Of a stretch of 64,000 nucleotides of DNA, positions 54,528 to 63,991 are shown in pieces; positions within the stretch are counted from its first letter, which is position 1; the number at the start of each line of letters is the position of its first letter. Position numbers and translations under genes: made by a program. This stretch comes from Yoonia sediminilitoris (GTDB lineage: Bacteria > Pseudomonadota > Alphaproteobacteria > Rhodobacterales > Rhodobacteraceae), in assembly GCF_003058085.1 (NCBI RefSeq), contig NZ_QBUD01000008.1, positions 111,836 to 175,835 on the forward strand, written 5' to 3'. The notes below the pieces were generated by a model that worked only from the letters and a program-made list of their open reading frames with translations, was not told where the DNA came from and did no database searches.

Positions 54528-57161
54528 ATGAAGGTTTTTCCTGGATTGTTGGGGCGCAAGGCAAGCAAGCGGCGCCTGCGGGAGGATTTATCACGCGTAA
54601 AGGGTAACTTAGCACGCACAAAGGATGACTTAGCGCGCGTAAGGCTTGATCGCGACCGAGCGCGCGAACATAGGGACCTTTACCACAGTCAGCGCAATGA
54701 ATTGCGTAAGGATCGCTTTGGTGCACTGACGACGGGCCTTCTCAAAGGACAATCATTCGAATCAGCGTCGGTTGCAGGTGTCCGTCATATGTTGGACGTC
54801 GGCCACCTCTCTGAAGCGCAGACTTTTGGTCAGGCTTTGATGTCGAGAGAAGAGACGAAGTCAATCGGCGCGATCATAATGGGCATTTTTCTGGCAAAAA
54901 CGGGTTTTGAAAAGGCTGCCTTGGGGTATTTTTCCACGCAGGACCAAAGAAAACTCACTGAGCTAGCCTCTATCGAATTCGCGGATTGTCTGCTGGCCAG
55001 TGGTCAAGATGATGCAGCGGATACGGTCATTCGTATAGCTGATAATCTCATGGAACAGTCCGACTTCGCTACCGCATTCCAATTGGCGCAATCCTTAATG
55101 AAGGTCATGCGTATCTCTGATGCCATGGCTATCGTCGAAAAGCTGCCTTCAACTGAAGCTCTTAGAGATTTCTTCGACGAAAATGACCATGCGCAACTTG
55201 ATTGGATCCGCACGTCACACGGCGCGCGTGCCACGCCAGTAGGTATTGAGCATTGCGGCGTCCAAATCGGACTAATGGATTATAAATTGTTGGACCGGGA
55301 CCGCACGTCGTCGAATGCCGGAGACTACGTGCAGACACTGGCCGCCTTTGCCAATGTCGCCCGGCATCAAAATATAACATTTCAATCCGAAGACCCCGCT
55401 CTGACCAAAAAACTTACCAGTCTGCAGGCACGCGTCGACGAAAAGAACAGCATCAAAGGGGAAAAGCCTGTCACGGTTTCTGTCGTTCCGGTCGATCGAG
55501 ATTACGCCTCGGGTCGCCACTATCTCAAGCCGACTTGGATGATCTCAAATGGCTGGTTCATGCATGCAAATGGCCGCGGTGATTTTGATTTCCCTTATCC
55601 CGATGACATTCGGCCAATTTTCATTTCCTTTCATATTAACCATAATAACTTTCTCACCGAGAAAGCCGTTGAGTACCTTAAGCGTTTCGAACCAATTGGT
55701 TGCCGCGATTGGACGACGGTTTATCGTCTTCAAGAATACGGTGTCGAAGCCTTTTTTTCCGGGTGTCTGACGACTACGGTTGGTCTTGTCTTTGGACCGC
55801 ACAAGGACAGTAGTTTCAAGCCCACCGCCAATGTCGAAGCGACGCTGACGCCAGACGAAAAGAAGGCAGAAATTGAAAGTTTCGAACAACTTTATGATGG
55901 CGTGCGCGATTTCTCGATGGCCAGGGGACTCGATGTGGCGGATGAAATGCTTGAGGGCTACCGGAAGTTCGGAAAGATCATCACCTCCAGGCTGCACTGC
56001 TATTTACCCTGCCGCTCTATCGGATTGAAAGTTGATTTTCGACCGCGCTTCGGTGCCGATATCCGTTTTGATGGCCTTGATAACTTGGATGAAAATGCGT
56101 TCGCCGATATCCGCAAGCCAATTGAAGACAAGCTTCAAGCTGTGCTCACGCCCCTGTTTTCAGGTCAACCCGAGGACAAAATACGCAGTATTTGGCGCGA
56201 TGTGTGCGCCGAAGATGTCTCTCTCGCCAAACAACGCATCGAGAATGCGCCAGTCCTTCCCAAGCGTGACACCTATGTGAAACAGGCAGCAACCGATATT
56301 CTTGGCACCTTGCGTACCTTCGGCCCGCAACCACGCGAAAATAATTTGAACATCGCGTTGGCAGTAGATTCGCGACTCGCGGATCAATTGCTTGCAACAG
56401 TTGCCAGCGTCTGTGCAAATACAAAATCCTCACTGAGTATCAACGTGATGACCCGCGATTTGCCAGCCTCGTTTGCGGAACAAATGGCAGCCCGATGGCC
56501 TGAGGTGCATTTCCGCGTTTTTGACATGTCAAATATTGACTATTCTGGCATTCACCTGCTTTCGCATACGACTGTTGCCACGATGGACAGGCTATTCCTG
56601 CCGGAAATTCTGCGCGATGTTGATCGTCTGGCCTATCTTGATGTGGACACGATCGTTCTGAAGGACATCAAAGACCTCTTGGAACTGGATATGGGGCAAG
56701 CCGCAATTGCCGGGCGGCCGACAAACTCGAAAATGTGGCGCACAGGTACGAGCCTTTTGGATTTGAAAGCCACAAAACAGGATGCCCCAACTGCAAGGAA
56801 AATGCGATTGTGGGCCTACGCATCCGGACCTGTCGCTTTCGAAGCCTTCAATGCAGGTGTTTTGGTGATGGAAATGGAACGCCTGCGTCAGGATTCATTC
56901 ACGGAGAAGTGCCTTGCCACTGTTGAAGCCTTCGGTTTTCACGATCAGGACGCAATCAATTTCTATTGTCGGGGACAGTATATCCCGCTTGATTTATGCT
57001 GGAATTTCGTCCCATCGCAGGATTATTACCAAGACCCGTCGCTCATTCACTGGGCCGGACCAAACAAGCCTTGGGGGGAGTTCGAAGTGCTGCATAAATC
57101 AGAATATAAAAAGGCAGTTGCTTTGGCGGCAGATCCAAATTTGGACGGCTTCGATATGTAG
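54528..57161 (+). CDS. Fusion protein: polysaccharide pyruvyl-transferase domain plus GT8 glycosyltransferase domain
   Basis: 877 residues. Residues 11-63 are a charged coiled coil, 65-210 are helical and TPR-like. About 240-515 match the polysaccharide pyruvyl-transferase family: IGLMDYKLLDRDRTSSNAGDY, then PIGCRDWTTVYRLQEYGVEA and IITSRLHCYLPCRSIGLKVDF. From about 605 to 875 a GT8 domain is seen: RLAYLDVDTIVLKDI with the DxD at Asp705/Asp707, FNAGVLVMEMERL, FHDQDAINF and HWAGPNKPW. One protein may thus add a sugar and a ketal-pyruvate to a surface glycan. No transporter or other glycan gene is adjacent. Confidence 0.88.
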   Translation: MKVFPGLLGRKASKRRLREDLSRVKGNLARTKDDLARVRLDRDRAREHRDLYHSQRNELRKDRFGALTTGLLKGQSFESASVAGVRHMLDVGHLSEAQTFGQALMSREETKSIGAIIMGIFLAKTGFEKAALGYFSTQDQRKLTELASIEFADCLLASGQDDAADTVIRIADNLMEQSDFATAFQLAQSLMKVMRISDAMAIVEKLPSTEALRDFFDENDHAQLDWIRTSHGARATPVGIEHCGVQIGLMDYKLLDRDRTSSNAGDYVQTLAAFANVARHQNITFQSEDPALTKKLTSLQARVDEKNSIKGEKPVTVSVVPVDRDYASGRHYLKPTWMISNGWFMHANGRGDFDFPYPDDIRPIFISFHINHNNFLTEKAVEYLKRFEPIGCRDWTTVYRLQEYGVEAFFSGCLTTTVGLVFGPHKDSSFKPTANVEATLTPDEKKAEIESFEQLYDGVRDFSMARGLDVADEMLEGYRKFGKIITSRLHCYLPCRSIGLKVDFRPRFGADIRFDGLDNLDENAFADIRKPIEDKLQAVLTPLFSGQPEDKIRSIWRDVCAEDVSLAKQRIENAPVLPKRDTYVKQAATDILGTLRTFGPQPRENNLNIALAVDSRLADQLLATVASVCANTKSSLSINVMTRDLPASFAEQMAARWPEVHFRVFDMSNIDYSGIHLLSHTTVATMDRLFLPEILRDVDRLAYLDVDTIVLKDIKDLLELDMGQAAIAGRPTNSKMWRTGTSLLDLKATKQDAPTARKMRLWAYASGPVAFEAFNAGVLVMEMERLRQDSFTEKCLATVEAFGFHDQDAINFYCRGQYIPLDLCWNFVPSQDYYQDPSLIHWAGPNKPWGEFEVLHKSEYKKAVALAADPNLDGFDM

Positions 57162-57523
57162 GAGTTGGCCTCTACGCGTCCTGCTGCAGGGCGTTTTTGC
57201 ACGAAATTGGTCGGGCATCCATTTCCTGAGTTATCCTTGACCTCTGTCATGCATCAGAATTGGGGCCCTCCGGCCAATGATGCCAGAGCCCGACGGCACG
57301 TTACACAGGGCGTGGGCCGCGTGCGCGACTGCCGCTCTGCGCTCCAGGCAGCGATCATGTCCGCAATCAAAGCCGCAGCAACTGAGCCTGCGCCGTCATA
57401 CCTGTCCACAGGTGACTGAGAAGCAGAAGAAAATCGGCCGACTCCGCGTGGGGCATTTTATTCCCCGGAACGGATTCAGCAGATGCTTCAACGCAAGAAT
57501 GGGTGGGTCGGATCATATGAAAA
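57162..57523. other. Gene-poor region after the glycosyltransferase fusion
   Basis: About 360 bp with no coding frame I can support. GC content is higher than in the upstream gap. It ends in the palindromic element at the DUF815 gene's 3' end. No insertion-sequence ends recognised. Confidence 0.4.
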
Positions 57524-57547
57524 GGGATGGGTTAAAACCCATCTTAC
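57524..57547. repeat. Palindromic element over the DUF815 stop codon
   Basis: ATGGGTTAAAACCCAT at 57527-57542 flanked by GGG and CTTAC. On the minus strand the DUF815 stop TAA (57546-57544) opens the element. Its core is the exact reverse complement of the one at 14197-14212 and its flank CATCTTAC matches the element at 14109-14134. Confidence 0.7.
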
Positions 57548-58386
57548 GATGTAGCAATGCCGTGCCGACCGGCGAGGTCCGTAAAGAATTGCCACGCCAC
57601 ACGCCCTGACCGGCTGCCGCGTGTCGCTTGCCATTCGATGGCTTCGGCCCGCAGGGTATCGTCCGTTATGACGACCCCGTAGGCATCGCAATAGCCCCTG
57701 ATCATCGCCAGATATTCATCCTGATCGCAGGGATGAAAACCCAGCCACAGCCCAAACCGGTCCGACAGCGAAACTTTTTCCTCGACCGCTTCGGATGGCG
57801 AAATCGCGGAAGACCGTTCGTTTTCGATCATATCACGGGGCATCAGATGCCGCCGGTTTGATGTGGCATAAAGCACAACATTGTCCGGCCGCCCCTCAAT
57901 CCCGCCGTCCAGCACCGCCTTGAGCGACTTGTAATGCGCATCATCATGGCCGAATGACAGATCGTCACAAAACATGATGAACCGCTCTGGTACCCCACGC
58001 AGAAGGTTCAGGCAGCGCCCGATGCTGGGCAGGTCCTCACGCTGAACTTCGACGACTTTCAAATGTGGGTAGTCGGCCTGCAATGTTCCATGCACTGCCT
58101 TGACTAGGCTGGATTTGCCCATGCCGCGCGCGCCCCATAGAAGTGCGTTGTTCGCAGGCAGCCCCTTGGCGAATTGCAGCGTGTTGGCCATCAGCGTGTC
58201 GCGCGCCCGGTCCACCCCGATCAACAGGCCTAGATCGACCCGGTTGACCGATGGTACCGGCACCAGCCGGTCCGGGTCGGGGTGCCAGACAAAGGCCGCG
58301 GCCGCCGCAAAATCCGGCGCCGTGACCGGCGGCGGGCTCATCCGTTCAAGCGCATCGGCGATCCGGCTCAGGGTCTTTTCGCTCAC
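57544..58386 (-). CDS. DUF815 family AAA-type ATPase
   Basis: 280 residues. Walker A WGARGMGKSSLVKA near residue 85, Walker B RFIMFCDDLSF, sensor VLYATSNRRHLMPRDM, and a C-terminal region with YCDAYGVVITDD. The family is widespread but uncharacterised; it looks like a cytoplasmic AAA protein. The ATG overlaps the tatC stop as ATGA, so it is translated with the Tat operon, and a role near the Tat translocon is possible but unproven. Confidence 0.88.
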   Translation of the reverse strand: MSEKTLSRIADALERMSPPPVTAPDFAAAAAFVWHPDPDRLVPVPSVNRVDLGLLIGVDRARDTLMANTLQFAKGLPANNALLWGARGMGKSSLVKAVHGTLQADYPHLKVVEVQREDLPSIGRCLNLLRGVPERFIMFCDDLSFGHDDAHYKSLKAVLDGGIEGRPDNVVLYATSNRRHLMPRDMIENERSSAISPSEAVEEKVSLSDRFGLWLGFHPCDQDEYLAMIRGYCDAYGVVITDDTLRAEAIEWQATRGSRSGRVAWQFFTDLAGRHGIATS

Positions 58387-59351
58387 GTGGGCGTATCCTT
58401 TGGCCCATCGGCAGCATCATCAATATCATCATCGGGCATGTCGAACAGGCTCTCGCCTTCGCCGATCACACCTTCCTTACGCGCGGCGCGGTCTTTCTTG
58501 CGCTCGACCCCGGCCACAAGATGGATCGATATTTCGTAGAGCCCGTAGACCACAATGAACAGGATCAGCTGCGTCGTCACGTCAGGCGGTGTCACCAGAG
58601 CGGCCACGATCAGGATGCCCACAACGGCATATTTCCGTGTGGACCGGAGGCCGCGCGAACTGGCCAGACCGGCCGTACCCATCAGGGTCAACAAGACAGG
58701 CAGCTGGAAACAGACCCCGAAGGCCACAATCATTTTCAGCGTAATATCAAGGGTTTCGTTCACTTTGCCGTTAAAGACGATATCAACGCCATTATCGGTC
58801 TGCGGCAACACCAGCTCCGTGGTGGCACCCGGCAAAAGCTCTGCCCCCGCAGGCGGCGGCACAGCGTTCACCATGATGGCCGAGACGAAAGACGGCAGGT
58901 CTGCAAACCCCAGAAAGAACGCCATCGCAAGCGGCACAACGATATAATGTGCAAACGCCGCCCCCAGAACGAACAGCATAGGCGATGCGATCATGAACGG
59001 CAGGAACGCCTGTTTTTCGTTGCGATAAAGCCCCGGTGCGACAAAGCGCCAAAGCTGGAAGCCGATCACGGGAAAGCTGAGCATCAGCCCGCCCACCACC
59101 GAAATGCGGATCAGGGTAAAGAAATATTCCTGCGGTGCAGTATATTGCATCACAGGGTTTGGATTGCCCAGATCGCGCATTGTGCGTTCAATCGGGCCCA
59201 GCAGGAAATCCAGCAACATGCTGCCGAACGCAAAGCAGAAGATCATCGCGACCAGAAACGCGGAGACCGAATAAATAAGCCGTGTGCGCAGCTCTGCCAG
59301 ATGTTCAATCAGTGGTGCTGCACTGCTTTCCATGTCATCTGTGGCACTCAT
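58383..59351 (-). CDS. tatC: Sec-independent protein translocase TatC
   Basis: 322 residues with six hydrophobic helices. The cytoplasmic N-terminus [18 protein letters not shown] holds the conserved Glu that meets the twin-arginine signal. [21 protein letters not shown] is the usual first loop. A periplasmic insertion near residues 165-200 and a charged C-terminal tail make it longer than E. coli TatC. It recognises folded Tat substrates and overlaps tatB by 4 bases. Confidence 0.95.
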   Translation of the reverse strand: MSATDDMESSAAPLIEHLAELRTRLIYSVSAFLVAMIFCFAFGSMLLDFLLGPIERTMRDLGNPNPVMQYTAPQEYFFTLIRISVVGGLMLSFPVIGFQLWRFVAPGLYRNEKQAFLPFMIASPMLFVLGAAFAHYIVVPLAMAFFLGFADLPSFVSAIMVNAVPPPAGAELLPGATTELVLPQTDNGVDIVFNGKVNETLDITLKMIVAFGVCFQLPVLLTLMGTAGLASSRGLRSTRKYAVVGILIVAALVTPPDVTTQLILFIVVYGLYEISIHLVAGVERKKDRAARKEGVIGEGESLFDMPDDDIDDAADGPKDTPT

Positions 59352-59782
59352 ACGTCGTCCTTTGCCGCCTTTGGCGCAGCTTCCGCGGCAGCTTTGTCAG
59401 CGGCTTCGCGCGCCATCCGGTCTTCGGCGGCCTTGCCCATCGCGTCGCTCATCTTTTCTTTCATGGCTTGCCGTTCTTCGGAAAGCGCCTGCGTCGCGGG
59501 GCCCTTGGTTGCGGCGCCCTTGCTCATGCCTGTCGCTTCTTTCAGCTTGTCGGTGCCAAACTTGGTCGGGTTTGATGCGGCCTTGAGTGTTTTCGATATA
59601 TCGTTCACGCCGCTTTCATCCGCAGCGGCATTCATCGCACGGGAAAATTCGCGGGCCATGCCGCGCGCTTTGCCCGTGAATTCACCCATCGTCCTAAACA
59701 GGCCCGGCAGGTCTTTGGGACCGATGACAATCAATGCCACGATCCCGACCACCAACATTTCGCTCCAGCCAAGGCCAAACAT
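59348..59782 (-). CDS. tatB: Sec-independent protein translocase TatB
   Basis: The protein has 144 residues. [30 protein letters not shown] is the family start: one membrane helix, the Gly-Pro hinge and the amphipathic helix. The rest is a charged Lys/Ala-rich tail. TatB partners with TatC as the substrate receptor. The ATG is 22 bp after the tatA stop, and the 3' end overlaps tatC. Confidence 0.93.
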   Translation of the reverse strand: MFGLGWSEMLVVGIVALIVIGPKDLPGLFRTMGEFTGKARGMAREFSRAMNAAADESGVNDISKTLKAASNPTKFGTDKLKEATGMSKGAATKGPATQALSEERQAMKEKMSDAMGKAAEDRMAREAADKAAAEAAPKAAKDDV

Positions 59783-59804
59783 TCACGTCGTCCTTGAACA
59801 GGGG

Positions 59805-60017
59805 TTAGGCTTTATCTTTTTCGTTCTCAGGCGTCACATCGCGGGCTTCGGCCATGCTGTCCTCGATTTCGGCCTTGCCGTCATCAACACCCTTTTTGAA
59901 CGCGGTGATCCCCTTGCCCACTTCGCCCATCAGGCTGGAAATCTTGCCGCGACCGAACAGGACAAGCACAACAACGGCGATCAGCAGCAGACCGGGAAGG
60001 CCAATGTTATTGAGCAT
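59805..60017 (-). CDS. tatA: Sec-independent protein translocase TatA
   Basis: 70 residues: [26 protein letters not shown], one helix and the typical F-G-R-G-K hinge, then the amphipathic helix [14 protein letters not shown]. It forms the translocation pore. GGAG lies 6 nt before the ATG. It is the first gene of the unit tatA-tatB-tatC-DUF815. Confidence 0.94.
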   Translation of the reverse strand: MLNNIGLPGLLLIAVVVLVLFGRGKISSLMGEVGKGITAFKKGVDDGKAEIEDSMAEARDVTPENEKDKA

Positions 60018-60151
60018 CTTTAACTCCTCTGGCAGGGCATCCCTGCATCATGTTGTCTTACATCTGTCAGACAAATAGGCCCGAATGCCCAGCAAGGAAA
60101 GCGGCAAAATGCCGATTAACCGCCTTTTTTGCAAGGGATTTGCGCTTATTG

Positions 60152-60174
60152 TGACAAAAAACTGTCAGTTGTCA
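60152..60174 (+). promoter_or_regulatory. TGACA/TGTCA repeats upstream of the WYL regulator
   Basis: TGACA (60152-60156), TGTCA (60163-60167) and TGTCA (60170-60174) form an inverted pair with 6-nt spacing and a direct pair with 2-nt spacing, 42-64 bp before the regulator start and divergent from tatA. A binding site for the regulator itself is a guess from position. Confidence 0.4.
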
Positions 60175-60215
60175 GAAAAATGGCAAATACTGCGCGCACA
60201 ACGAAGGAGAATCAC

Positions 60216-60893
60216 ATGCGCCGTGCTGACAGGTTGATGGAACTGATCCAGATTTTGCGCGATGGCACATTGCATAAGGCCGCTGACCTTGCCGCCGCGA
60301 CAGATGTATCGCTGCGCACGATCTACCGCGATATGGACACGCTTGCCGCCTCGGGCGTCCCGATCGAGGGCGAGCGCGGGATCGGCTACCGCGTGACAGC
60401 TGCCATTACCCTGCCCCCCCTGAACCTGACCATGACAGAGGTCGAGGCACTGCATCTTGGCCTGTCTGCGGTGGGGCAAAGTGGCGACCGGGAATTATCT
60501 GCCGCCGCCGCCGCCCTGTCCGCCAAGTTGGACGCCGTCATGCCAGAGGATCGGACCCGCGCCCCAAGGGGCTATGGCTTTGCGATCTATCCCTTTGCCG
60601 ATGCGGCCCGCAGCTTTCAGCATTTGCCAACGATCCGGCAGGCCATTCGGACCCGCCAAAAGCTGGAAATCACCAAAGCCAATTTGACAAGAACTGTCCG
60701 CCCCTTGCAGTTGGACTATTGGGGGCGACTTTGGACCTGCGTCGTCTGGTGTGAAAAATCCAAGGATTTTGAAGAATTGCGGGTCGATGAAGTCACCGGT
60801 CTGCGTATCCTTCCCAGTCTGTTTGTTGATGAACCGGGCAAGGCCCTGTCCGACTTCAACCGGCGTCAAGACCTACGACGCGTGGGCAACTAG
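60216..60893 (+). CDS. YafY-type HTH/WYL-domain transcriptional regulator
   Basis: 225 residues. The N-terminal HTH (RRADRLMELIQILRDG, ATDVSLRTIYRDMDTLAASG) is followed by a WYL-like sensor domain (LNLTMTEVEALHLGLSAV, and LQLDYWGRLWTCVVWCEKSKDFEELRVD). WYL regulators often sense nucleotides or small ligands. GGAG lies 6 nt before the ATG at 60216. It diverges from tatA and converges closely with the TSUP gene (2 bp). Target genes unknown. Confidence 0.88.
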   Translation: MRRADRLMELIQILRDGTLHKAADLAAATDVSLRTIYRDMDTLAASGVPIEGERGIGYRVTAAITLPPLNLTMTEVEALHLGLSAVGQSGDRELSAAAAALSAKLDAVMPEDRTRAPRGYGFAIYPFADAARSFQHLPTIRQAIRTRQKLEITKANLTRTVRPLQLDYWGRLWTCVVWCEKSKDFEELRVDEVTGLRILPSLFVDEPGKALSDFNRRQDLRRVGN

Positions 60894-60895
60894 TG

Positions 60896-61714
60896 TCACC
60901 AGCCCGCAGCCTTGCGCAGCATGTTCAGGGCTACAAGGATCAGGAACAGCCCAAAAATACGTTTCAAAACAAAGGGATTGGTCTTGTGGGCAAGCGCCGC
61001 GCCCAAAGGAGCGGTAATCAGGGTCATCGCGACGACAAGCCCCGCCGCGACCAGATTGACCGCGCCAAAAGTCCACGGTGGGGCATTGTCCACAGAGACA
61101 GTCAGAAACCCTGCCACCGAAGGGACCGCAATGAGAACCCCCAAACCGGCAGCGGTGGCCACGGCCCTGTGAATTGGCACGCCGTGCAAGGTCATGATCG
61201 ACACGCCGAACGCGCCGCCCCCAATCCCCATCAAAACCGATAAAAGCCCGATGAGAGGCGAAATAACCGCCCGCCGGACACCCACCGGCATTCTGTCGCC
61301 TAAACGCCAGCTGCTTTGGCCGAGGGCCAAATAGCATCCCACAAAAACCGCCATGACGCCAAAAGTGAACTGCAAGGTTGCAGACCGCAAGGATGCGGCG
61401 ACAAAAACACCGGCAAGGGCCCCAAAAGCAATGCCAATGGCCCAGCCCCGCAATATTTGCCAATCGACAGCACCTTTGCGGTTGTGCGCAAGGACAGACC
61501 GCAGCGATGTGATAATGATTGTCGCCAGTGACGTGCCCAGACAGAGTTGCATCAGTTGCGGGCTGTCATATCCCAACATACCAAAGACGTAGAAAAACGC
61601 AGGTACAAGAATAATCCCGCCGCCGACACCCAGCAACCCGGCCAGCAGACCGGCAAACGCACCCACGGCAAGCAACAGCGACCCCATGGTCAGCAAAAGT
61701 GACATGTTTTCCAT
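60896..61714 (-). CDS. TauE/SafE (TSUP) family membrane transporter
   Basis: 272 residues with about eight hydrophobic helices and the TSUP repeats: LAGLLGVGGGIILVPAFFYV in the first half and LIGLLSVLMGIGGGAFGVSIM in the second. The family includes sulfite, sulfonate and taurine exporters. No sulfur gene is adjacent, so the substrate cannot be stated. The gene lies 11 bp downstream of dusA on the same strand. Confidence 0.88.
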   Translation of the reverse strand: MENMSLLLTMGSLLLAVGAFAGLLAGLLGVGGGIILVPAFFYVFGMLGYDSPQLMQLCLGTSLATIIITSLRSVLAHNRKGAVDWQILRGWAIGIAFGALAGVFVAASLRSATLQFTFGVMAVFVGCYLALGQSSWRLGDRMPVGVRRAVISPLIGLLSVLMGIGGGAFGVSIMTLHGVPIHRAVATAAGLGVLIAVPSVAGFLTVSVDNAPPWTFGAVNLVAAGLVVAMTLITAPLGAALAHKTNPFVLKRIFGLFLILVALNMLRKAAGW

Positions 61715-61725
61715 GTAGGTAAGCC

Positions 61726-62712
61726 TTAGGCAGCAATCGACGTTATCTGCTGCAATGCCTGTTCTACCACCTCTGGTCCAGCCCCTTCCTTATGCGCGTT
61801 TTCCGACAGGTAACGGCGCCAGCCACGCGCGCCCGGACGGCCTTGAAACAGGCCCAGCATATGCCGGGTGATCTGGTTCAACTTGCCACCACGCTGAATG
61901 TGTTGGGCGATATAGGGCAGCATCAGGGCAACGACGTCCTCAACCGTGCGGTCAAGCGGGTCGTCAAAGATGCGCCCGTCAGCCTGTAGCAAAATCGCGG
62001 CGGGCGTATGATAGGCCGCGCGTCCGATCATGACACCGTCCATCCCTTTGGCCAAAAATTCTGTCGCGGCGTCCAGCGTGGCAATGCCGCCATTGACCGA
62101 CAGATGCAGATGCGGAAACAGCCCCTTCATGGCGAGCACAAGGTCATAGTCCAGCGGCGGAATATCGCGATTTTCCTTTGGCGACAGGCCCTGCAGCCAT
62201 GCCTTGCGCGCATGGATAGAAAAGCGATCAACCCCCGCGGCACTGACACGGGCCAGAAAATCCGGCAGCACTTCGTGTGGGTTCTGATCATCAACGCCAA
62301 TACGGCATTTAATGGTGACTGGCACATCAACTGCCGCAATCATCGCGTCACAACAGCGCGCCACCAATGCCGGGTCTTCCATCAGGATGGCACCAAAGCT
62401 GCCTGACTGGACACGGTCGGAAGGACAGCCACAATTCAGGTTGATTTCTGCGTAGCCGTAGTCCGCCGCAATTGTTGCCGCCTGCGCAAGCTGCACCGGA
62501 TCAGAGCCCCCCAGTTGCAGCGCCACAGGCTGCTCGGATGGATCAAAGCCTAGCAAACGTTCACAATCTCCATGAAGCACCGCCGGCGCCGTCACCATTT
62601 CGGTATAGAGCAGGCTATGCCGGCTCATCAGACGATGCAGATAGCGGCAATGACGATCCGTCCAATCCATCATCGGGGCAATGGAAAGTCTAGCGTGTTG
62701 ATTTATTTTCAT
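61726..62712 (-). CDS. dusA: tRNA-dihydrouridine synthase A
   Basis: 328 residues of the Dus TIM-barrel family. SIAPMMDWTDRHCRYLHRL binds FMN, NLNCGCPSDRVQSG holds the catalytic Cys near residue 98, and SIHARKAWLQGLSPKENR with the DusA-type loop identifies the A subgroup. It reduces U20/20a in tRNA. The ATG has no strong ribosome site upstream. The gene lies 105 bp from an integrase fragment. Confidence 0.93.
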   Translation of the reverse strand: MKINQHARLSIAPMMDWTDRHCRYLHRLMSRHSLLYTEMVTAPAVLHGDCERLLGFDPSEQPVALQLGGSDPVQLAQAATIAADYGYAEINLNCGCPSDRVQSGSFGAILMEDPALVARCCDAMIAAVDVPVTIKCRIGVDDQNPHEVLPDFLARVSAAGVDRFSIHARKAWLQGLSPKENRDIPPLDYDLVLAMKGLFPHLHLSVNGGIATLDAATEFLAKGMDGVMIGRAAYHTPAAILLQADGRIFDDPLDRTVEDVVALMLPYIAQHIQRGGKLNQITRHMLGLFQGRPGARGWRRYLSENAHKEGAGPEVVEQALQQITSIAA

Positions 62713-62816
62713 TTTTTTCTATTACATTCGAACTGTTGCGGGACAAAGTTGCCTGCCAGGAATACGCGCCCTATATCCCCCGATTTGCCCCTTTTCGAAG
62801 ACTCAGCGCAGACGAT

Positions 62817-63167
62817 ATGGCCATTATAGGCAAGCTTCCCTCCGATGAATACCGGGTCCAGATCAGACGCAAGGGCCGGCACGCCAGCGCGACCTTTCAC
62901 CTCTCAAGCGACGCCCACAAATGGGCCCGTCAGGCAGAAGCACGTGTAGATCAGGGGCTGTCTCCTAAAAGTACGTCCGCCTGCCGCCTTGCGCCGATGT
63001 CCTCCAAACCACTGCCGGGTAATCGTGCTTGGCGCTCTCGTGAAAAAAATCAGAGCCGATGCATACAGAAAAATGTCAAGTTAAATCAATTTTCTAGACG
63101 CGAACCAAAGCAAATGCGGAACAGGTTGCAAGCATCCTGCACACATTCGCTCAGAAAACACCCGTAA
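62817..63167 (+). pseudogene. Truncated tyrosine-integrase N-terminus
   Basis: The frame from ATG 62817 opens MAIIGKLPSDEYRVQIRRKG and continues ASATFHLSSDAHKWARQAEARVDQG, the arm-type DNA-binding start of phage-like tyrosine integrases. Similarity ends around 62970, after about 50 residues. The remaining codons to the stop at 63167 are unrelated, and no catalytic Arg-His-Tyr domain follows. It lies 110 bp before tRNA-Ser and looks like the stub of an excised or decayed element. Confidence 0.75.
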
Positions 63168-63276
63168 TCTGGTTGAAACTTGTCGAAGATCAATAAAAAC
63201 AAGGGGTTGCCTCTTTTATGGTGTTCACAGAAAAAGATGCTTGTTTAGCCGCAACTTAGACCATAGAAACGCCAAC

Positions 63277-63366
63277 GGAGACGTGGCCGAGTGGTCGAAG
63301 GCGCTCCCCTGCTAAGGGAGTAGGCCCGGAAGGGTCTCGAGGGTTCGAATCCCTTCGTCTCCGCCA
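63277..63366 (+). tRNA. tRNA-Ser, anticodon GCU
   Basis: The acceptor GGAGACG pairs with CGTCTCC, followed by discriminator G and an encoded CCA. The D arm GGCCGAGTGG, the anticodon arm with GCT at 63311-63313, a long variable arm, and the T arm GGTTCGAATCC are all present. Decodes AGC and AGU. It lies beside an integrase fragment, typical of an att-bearing tRNA. Confidence 0.95.
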
Positions 63367-63662
63367 CCCACCCCTGTCTACGTACCCACCTGCGATTTGC
63401 GCCTGATTTCTCCCGTAATTCCGGGGGTTTGAGAATGGCGCTTTCCTGTAGAGACGATTCCCAAACCCTTGATTGCCGACTTTTCCACCTGTTGTCTCTG
63501 ACCCCAGCATCAGGCGCTTCGGTTTTGTCGTCTGAGTAGTTTTTACAGGGAATTAACAGGGAAATAGGACGTTTTTTTCTCAGTTTAGTGCGGCACGCAG
63601 TTGCTGCAACATCGCGCACAGCGCAGTGCTTTGGATGCAGTTGCGATTGTCAAATTCTGGTC
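63367..63662. other. Region 3' of tRNA-Ser
   Basis: No coding frame on either strand that I trust. It contains ACAGGGAA twice within 20 bp (around 63544-63562), in a context that recurs near mobile DNA of alphaproteobacteria. Frames antisense to the tRNA are spurious. Confidence 0.4.
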
Positions 63663-63950
63663 ATGAAGTCGGTGGACGGCTGTCCCGGGCCAAAGCGGCT
63701 AGCGGGCGTCAAATCCAAAAGTGGCAAGCTGCTGATCCCAATCGAGAGGTATTGGCTTGCGGATTATCTTTTCAAGTGTGAACTCGAGTGGCTGCTGCCC
63801 CGCAAGAATTGCCCTTTGGATTTTCGGCGCAAGAAAGGCGAGCTGCGAGCGGGTCCTGATATAGCTATCCGAACATTTCTCCTTGGCGCTGATTTGGCGC
63901 AGGGGTGTCTGACGTCAGCGCCTATGGGTCCAAATAGCTGTATTTGCTAA
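63663..63950 (+). CDS. Doubtful small ORF in island edge
   Basis: 95 residues from an ATG (MKSVDGCPGPKRL) through YLFKCELEWLLPRKNCPLDF to GCLTSAPMGPNSCIC. Composition is Lys/Cys-rich; no motif or family recognised and no clear ribosome site. It could be the remnant of a larger gene of a mobile element. Confidence 0.3.
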   Translation: MKSVDGCPGPKRLAGVKSKSGKLLIPIERYWLADYLFKCELEWLLPRKNCPLDFRRKKGELRAGPDIAIRTFLLGADLAQGCLTSAPMGPNSCIC

Positions 63951-63991
63951 GGGAGGGTTTGTTGCTCATCGTAGCCACTGAGGAGTGGACG

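Noticed and set aside
58521..60023. 500-codon plus-strand frame across tatC, tatB and tatA
   Set aside because: It is opposite three recognisable Tat genes, rich in Gln, His and Arg, and has no motif.
63245..63619. Minus-strand frames across the tRNA-Ser, reading like RRDSNPRD...PLGHVS
   Set aside because: These are translations antisense to tRNA-Ser. Such frames are repeatedly annotated as proteins but have no coding support.
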